Assembly (NCBI RefSeq): GCF_015694425.1
Contig: NZ_JADQDN010000004.1
Coordinates: 124,001 to 188,000, forward strand
DNA: 64,000 bases
Origin: Microvirga terrestris
GTDB lineage: Bacteria > Pseudomonadota > Alphaproteobacteria > Rhizobiales > Beijerinckiaceae
Reading direction: 5' to 3'
The notes beneath the pieces were generated by a model, which made no database searches, was not told the DNA's origin, and was given only the letters and a program-made list of their open reading frames with translations. This document shows, piece by piece, positions 60,465 to 64,000 of this stretch; position 1 is the first letter of the stretch; the number at the start of each line of letters is the position of its first letter. A program made the position numbers and the translations under genes.

Positions 60465-61244
60465 TCAACTCGCGCCCGGCCCCGGCGTTGCACCCGGAGG
60501 GCATTTGCCGAGGATGATCATGCCGAGCACCTCGTCCTGCGTCACGTCCTGCACATTGGCCGAACCGACGAGCTTGCCGTTCTTCATCACGCTTACCCGG
60601 TCGGCGAGGCCGAACACGTCGTGGATGTCGTGGCTGATGAGGAAGATGCCGATGCCTTCCTTCTTCAGCTGCAGCACGAGATCGGCCACCTGCTGGGTCT
60701 CGGCGGGTCCGAGAGCCGCGGTCGGCTCGTCCATGATGAGTACGCGGGCGTTGAAGTAGATCGCCCGCGCGATCGCCACCGATTGCCGCTGTCCGCCGGA
60801 GAGCGCCTTCACGGGCTCCTTGAAGCGGCGGAAATGCGGGTTGAGCCGCGCCATCACCTTGCGGGTCTCGGCCTCCATCGTCGCATCGTCGAGGGTGCCG
60901 TAGGGCGTGAGGACCTCGCGTCCGAGAAAGATGTTGCCGGCCGCATCGATGTTGTCGGCAAGCGCGAGGGTCTGGTAGATCGTCTCGATGCCATAGCGCT
61001 TGGCATCCCGCGGCGTCGCAATATCGGCATGCTCGCCGTTCACGTAGATCTCGCCGGCATCCGGCTTGTAGGCGCCGGACAGGATCTTGATGAGCGTCGA
61101 CTTGCCGGCGCCATTGTGGCCGAGCAGACCCACCACCTCGCCGGGGCGGAGATCGACCGACACGCCATCCACGGCCTTGATGCCGCCGAATGCGATGGAG
61201 ATGTTGCGCATTTCGACGAGAGGCGTCGTTCCATTCGTTTGCAT
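60465..61244 (-). CDS. xylG: xylose-type ABC ATP-binding protein, single domain
   Basis: A 259-residue ATPase with Walker [10 protein letters not shown] (residues 42-50), signature LSGGQRQ (148-154) and Walker B LIMDEPTA (about 169-176). E. coli XylG has two ATPase domains in about 510 residues; this is a single-domain form, as in the rhizobial fructose FrcA. It overlaps no neighbour; AAGGAGAGG precedes the ATG. It powers XylH. Confidence 0.85.
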   Translation of the reverse strand: MQTNGTTPLVEMRNISIAFGGIKAVDGVSVDLRPGEVVGLLGHNGAGKSTLIKILSGAYKPDAGEIYVNGEHADIATPRDAKRYGIETIYQTLALADNIDAAGNIFLGREVLTPYGTLDDATMEAETRKVMARLNPHFRRFKEPVKALSGGQRQSVAIARAIYFNARVLIMDEPTAALGPAETQQVADLVLQLKKEGIGIFLISHDIHDVFGLADRVSVMKNGKLVGSANVQDVTQDEVLGMIILGKCPPGATPGPGAS

Positions 61245-61255
61245 GTTGCCTCTCC

Positions 61256-62554
61256 TTACTTGATGCGGCGGCGATAGAGGCTGTCGACCCACACGGCGAG
61301 CACAAGCACCGCGCCGACGACGATGTTCTGGAGCGGCGTGTCAACGCCGAGCAGCACCATGCCCGATTGCAGCGACTGCATGACGAGAGCGCCGAGCATC
61401 GCGCCCGCAATGGTGCCGACGCCGCCGGCCAGCGACGTGCCGCCGATGACCGCAGAAGCGATAACATAGAGTTCGTCGAGGGTGCCGGCCGCGTTCGTCG
61501 CCGCATTGAGGCGAGCGGTGGATATGCAGGCGGAGATGCCACAGAGGAGGCCCATAAGGCCGAACACCTTCATGAGCGTCCAGCGGGTGTTGATTCCCGA
61601 CAGCTCCGCGGCTTCCGGGTTGCCACCGATGGCGAAGACGTAGCGACCGAAGCGCCGGCGCGTGGCAATGAAGGTCATCACCAGTCCGACCAGGATGGCG
61701 ATCAGCACCGGCAGCGCGACCCCGTGCGGGATGAACAATCCGCCCTCAGGCCAGACGAGACCGTTGGCCTCCGCCCAGCGGCGCGCCGTGCCGGCGGGCA
61801 GCGGATAGGCATTGGCGATCGTCGCGGCCGCAAGAACGATGCCGCATGCCACAGCGGCGATCACCGCATCGGCCCAGCCTGGGCGCACCGGAAAACCGAA
61901 GCGCATGCGACGGCGACGCGATAAGCCGAGCGCAATGATGATGAGACCGCAGGCCACAGCCGCGATCACCCAGGTGGTGGTGGCGCCGAGCGCTCCTTCC
62001 ACGCCGCCGCCGAAGGCCTTGAAGCGCGTGTCCATGGGCGCGACGGTCTGGCCGGTCGTGACCCACCAGGCCGCACCGCGCCACACCAGCAGGCCGCCGA
62101 GCGTGACGATGAAGGATGGAATGCTCATGTAAGCGATGAGCCAGCCTTGGAACAAGCCGATGGATCCGCCGATCACCATGGCCAGCACCACCGCGAGCGG
62201 CGCCGTCAGCGGGTGCTCGAGCCCAAGATAGGCCGGCAGCCACTGCACTTGGGCCACGCCGATGATCATGCCGACCACGCCGAGAATCGCCCCCACCGAT
62301 AGGTCGATGTTGCGCGTTACGATCACGAGCACCATGCCGGTGGCCATGATCGCCACGGAGGCGGTCTGCACCGACAGATTCCAGAGATTGCGCGGGGTAA
62401 GAAAGACGCCGCCGGAGAGAAGATCGAACCCGATCCAGATCGCGGCAAGCGCCGCCAGCATGCCGAGCATGCGGGCATCGATCTCGAGCTTTGACAGGAA
62501 TGAGCCGGACGCAGCGGTCGGCGGCGGGGCGGTACTGGCAGCGGGTGCGGTCAT
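61256..62554 (-). CDS. xylH: xylose-type ABC permease
   Basis: A 432-residue inner-membrane permease of the ribose/xylose class, with about ten hydrophobic segments. [20 protein letters not shown] (about residues 78-97), [20 protein letters not shown] and [11 protein letters not shown] with [10 protein letters not shown] are family motifs. The first 25 residues are Ala/Pro-rich and cytoplasmic. It lies 11 bp before xylG, and an intercistronic hairpin separates it from xylF. Confidence 0.88.
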   Translation of the reverse strand: MTAPAASTAPPPTAASGSFLSKLEIDARMLGMLAALAAIWIGFDLLSGGVFLTPRNLWNLSVQTASVAIMATGMVLVIVTRNIDLSVGAILGVVGMIIGVAQVQWLPAYLGLEHPLTAPLAVVLAMVIGGSIGLFQGWLIAYMSIPSFIVTLGGLLVWRGAAWWVTTGQTVAPMDTRFKAFGGGVEGALGATTTWVIAAVACGLIIIALGLSRRRRMRFGFPVRPGWADAVIAAVACGIVLAAATIANAYPLPAGTARRWAEANGLVWPEGGLFIPHGVALPVLIAILVGLVMTFIATRRRFGRYVFAIGGNPEAAELSGINTRWTLMKVFGLMGLLCGISACISTARLNAATNAAGTLDELYVIASAVIGGTSLAGGVGTIAGAMLGALVMQSLQSGMVLLGVDTPLQNIVVGAVLVLAVWVDSLYRRRIK

Positions 62555-62601
62555 GACGTCACGCTCAAGAGGCGGATGAAGGATTTCAGTAAACGAATCA
62601 T

Positions 62602-62630
62602 ATCCCCGACAGCTTATCGCTGTCGGGGAT
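62602..62630. repeat. intercistronic stem-loop between xylF and xylH
   Basis: A perfect 11-bp stem ATCCCCGACAG / CTGTCGGGGAT with a CTTATCG loop, 21 bp after the xylF stop. No T-tract follows on the minus strand; likely stabilises or partly terminates the xylF message, favouring more binding protein than permease. Confidence 0.68.
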
Positions 62631-62651
62631 GAGGTCAGTCAGACGATACGA

Positions 62652-63698
62652 TCAGTTGCAGGCCTTGACCGTGCCGGCCTTCACGCCCTGGCAGACCACG
62701 TCCTTCGAGGCCCAGCCGGCGTCGATGACAACGTTGAGGTTGTCCTTCGTGACCGCGACCGGCGTGAGGAACAGGGCCGTCATGTTCTGCTTCTTCGGGC
62801 CGAGGTTCCAGGACTTCGCACCCTGGATCTCGGTGAGCTTCTTGCCGCCGGCGAGTTGCAGGGCGATCTCCGCGGCGTTGCGGCCGAGTTCGCGGGCATC
62901 CTTGAACACCGTCACGGTCTGGGTACCGAGCGCCACGCGGTTGAGCGCCGCCTTGTCGGCATCCTGGCCCGACACCGGCACGGTGCCCGCAAGACCCTGC
63001 GCAGCAAGAGCCGCGATGGCGCCGCCGGCGGTGCCGTCATTGGCGGCGATCACCGCATCGATCTTGTTGTTGTTCTTGGTGAGGAACTGCTCCATGTTCC
63101 GCTGCGCGTTAGCCGGGAGCCAGCCATCCGTGTAGGCCTCGCCGACATTCTTGATCTTGCCGGAATCGATGCCGGCCTTCAGCACTTCCATCGAACCCTG
63201 GAACAGGAAGTTGGCGTTGGGATCGGAGCCCGAGCCCTTGATGAAGGCATAGTTGCCCTCGGGCTTCACCTTCAGGACTTCGCGGGCCTGGAGACGGCCG
63301 ACCTCGACATTGTCGAAGGTGAGATAGAAGGCCTGCGGGATCTCGATCAAGCGGTCATAGCCCACGACCGCGATGCCTTCGGCCACGGCCTTCTCGACGG
63401 CGGGACGGACGGCGTCGGCATCCTGCGCCAGCACGATCAGCGCCTTGGCGCCGCGGGAGATGAGGCTCTCGATGTCGGTGAGCTGCTTGGCGGGTGACGA
63501 CTGGGCATCGGCCGACACATAGGTGCCGCCGGCCTTCTCGACTGCAGCCTTGATGGCGGCTTCGTCGGTCTTCCAGCGCTCTTCCTGGAAGTTCGACCAG
63601 CTGACGCCGACCACGGGGCCCTTGCCCTGGGCGAAGGCGGCACCGGCAGACAGGGCCAGAGCGGCAAGCGAGATGAGAGCGTGTTTCTTCGAAATCAT
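62652..63698 (-). CDS. xylF: D-xylose ABC substrate-binding protein
   Basis: A 348-residue periplasmic protein. The signal peptide ([23 protein letters not shown]) is followed by [23 protein letters not shown] and [16 protein letters not shown], all as in Xyl[21 protein letters not shown] (about residues 214-233) and [19 protein letters not shown] also match. It delivers xylose to XylH/G. Divergent from the ROK regulator. Confidence 0.9.
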   Translation of the reverse strand: MISKKHALISLAALALSAGAAFAQGKGPVVGVSWSNFQEERWKTDEAAIKAAVEKAGGTYVSADAQSSPAKQLTDIESLISRGAKALIVLAQDADAVRPAVEKAVAEGIAVVGYDRLIEIPQAFYLTFDNVEVGRLQAREVLKVKPEGNYAFIKGSGSDPNANFLFQGSMEVLKAGIDSGKIKNVGEAYTDGWLPANAQRNMEQFLTKNNNKIDAVIAANDGTAGGAIAALAAQGLAGTVPVSGQDADKAALNRVALGTQTVTVFKDARELGRNAAEIALQLAGGKKLTEIQGAKSWNLGPKKQNMTALFLTPVAVTKDNLNVVIDAGWASKDVVCQGVKAGTVKACN

Positions 63699-63817
63699 CG
63701 GTGTTCCTCCTGGGCGGCGCCACCTTTGGAAAGCACCGCGCTCATGGCAGCTGTCGGCCCGCGGGACCGACGGACGTGGCTCAACCTGCCATGCGTTATT
63801 GTTCGAGCGCGGAAATA

Positions 63818-63823
63818 ATTATA
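63818..63823 (-). promoter_or_regulatory. xylF -10 box
   Basis: TATAAT on the minus strand, about 120 bp from the xylF ATG. A TTGAAG with a short 14-bp spacer lies upstream, so the -35 is uncertain. Confidence 0.45.
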
Positions 63824-63893
63824 CGAGCCATTGCAGCCTTCAAGCGCCCAGGAACTAATATTTTGGTCTGATATCCGCATCTCCCAGTTTTGA

Positions 63894-63914
63894 TTTATTC
63901 AAGCTGTGAATAAA
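63894..63914. promoter_or_regulatory. candidate ROK regulator operator
   Basis: Perfect 8-bp inverted repeat TTTATTCA-N5-TGAATAAA, ending 8 bp before the ROK gene's ATG. Typical of NagC/XylR-type operators and of autoregulation. Confidence 0.58.
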
Positions 63915-63922
63915 GTGCATCC

Positions 63923-64000
63923 ATGACATCGCTGCCTCTCTCTCCCCGCGAAACCGCCCGCCGGCGCCTGCTCGATGCCTTGCGCCGGGAAGGCCCCATG
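63923..64000 (+). CDS. ROK-family regulator, XylR-like (3'-truncated)
   Basis: Only the first 26 codons are inside the window (MTSLPLSPRETARRRLLDAL). The opening matches the N-terminal winged-helix start of ROK repressors such as XylR. Its divergence from xylF and the operator-like repeat ahead of it suggest it represses the xylose genes. The rest, including the sugar-binding domain, lies beyond the window. Confidence 0.62.
   Translation, partial: MTSLPLSPRETARRRLLDALRREGPM

Noticed and set aside
1..64000. CRISPR arrays, insertion sequences, prophage or rRNA
   Set aside because: No regularly spaced direct repeats, transposase, integrase or phage structural genes, or rRNA sequence were seen on either strand.

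Overview
The window is G+C-rich DNA that looks like the chromosome of an alphaproteobacterium in the Hyphomicrobiales (Rhizobiales). The reasons are a rhizobial-type inositol cluster, a xylose dehydrogenase/ABC transporter locus of the Caulobacter/rhizobial kind, a perfect CtrA box upstream of minCDE, the glutathione-dependent formaldehyde pathway, and several palindromic intergenic repeats that I associate with rhizobia. Microvirga or a related genus is my best guess, but it cannot be proved from the window. I see no insertion sequence, prophage, CRISPR array or rRNA. One tRNA gene is present.

Layout. (1) 1-7.5 kb: myo-inositol catabolism, with an RpiR-type regulator (cut by the window edge), iolG, and divergent iolC-iolD-iolE-iolB; a pair of operator-like repeats lies between iolG and iolC. 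(2) 7.8-30.4 kb: a large acyl-CoA catabolic block. It holds a branched-chain-type ABC importer (livHMGF, livK), two CoA ligases, a phosphotransferase, a MaoC hydratase, two SDRs, a double-headed TetR regulator, a hydrolase, a fused hydratase/3-hydroxyacyl-CoA dehydrogenase, a thiolase, a quinone-oxidoreductase-like protein and three acyl-CoA dehydrogenases. The phosphotransferase plus the third dehydrogenase correspond to the two halves of animal ACAD10/11, which suggests that 4-hydroxy acids are among the substrates. A PaaI-type thioesterase in this block is broken by an in-frame TAA. (3) 30.4-41.6 kb: small envelope and hypothetical proteins, tRNA-Arg(CCG), two RNA-modification enzymes, DMT and MFS transporters, an RlpA-like protein, a proline-rich secreted protein paired with a membrane-anchored nuclease-fold protein, and minCDE. 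(4) 41.9-50.4 kb: an orphan TAXI binding protein next to a coiled-coil protein, an XRE-cupin regulator with a GNAT enzyme, and a sulfur-related group (TauE/SafE, cysteine synthase, YeeE/YedE). (5) 50.4-59.5 kb: oxyR divergent from a catalase gene with an in-frame TAG at codon 42, an MBL hydrolase, adhC-fghA for formaldehyde with a near-parS sequence inside fghA, a NudK-like hydrolase, a stand-alone SIR2 protein, an AmpG-like transporter and a DUF2059 protein. (6) 59.5-64 kb: xylose dehydrogenase-like SDR, xylG, xylH, xylF, and the divergent start of a ROK regulator with a perfect inverted repeat just before its start codon.

The genes are mainly nutritional: inositol, xylose and fatty or hydroxy-acid catabolism, plus sulfur and oxidative or formaldehyde stress. 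I found no clear new multi-gene system. The best leads are the two otherwise intact genes carrying single in-frame stops (katA, paaI), the ACAD10/11-like pathway, the tandem TetR regulator, the stand-alone SIR2 protein, and the regulatory sequences (IolR-like pair, CtrA box at minC, ROK operator, parS-like site). Domain and family calls are from reading the translated sequence; no database search was run.
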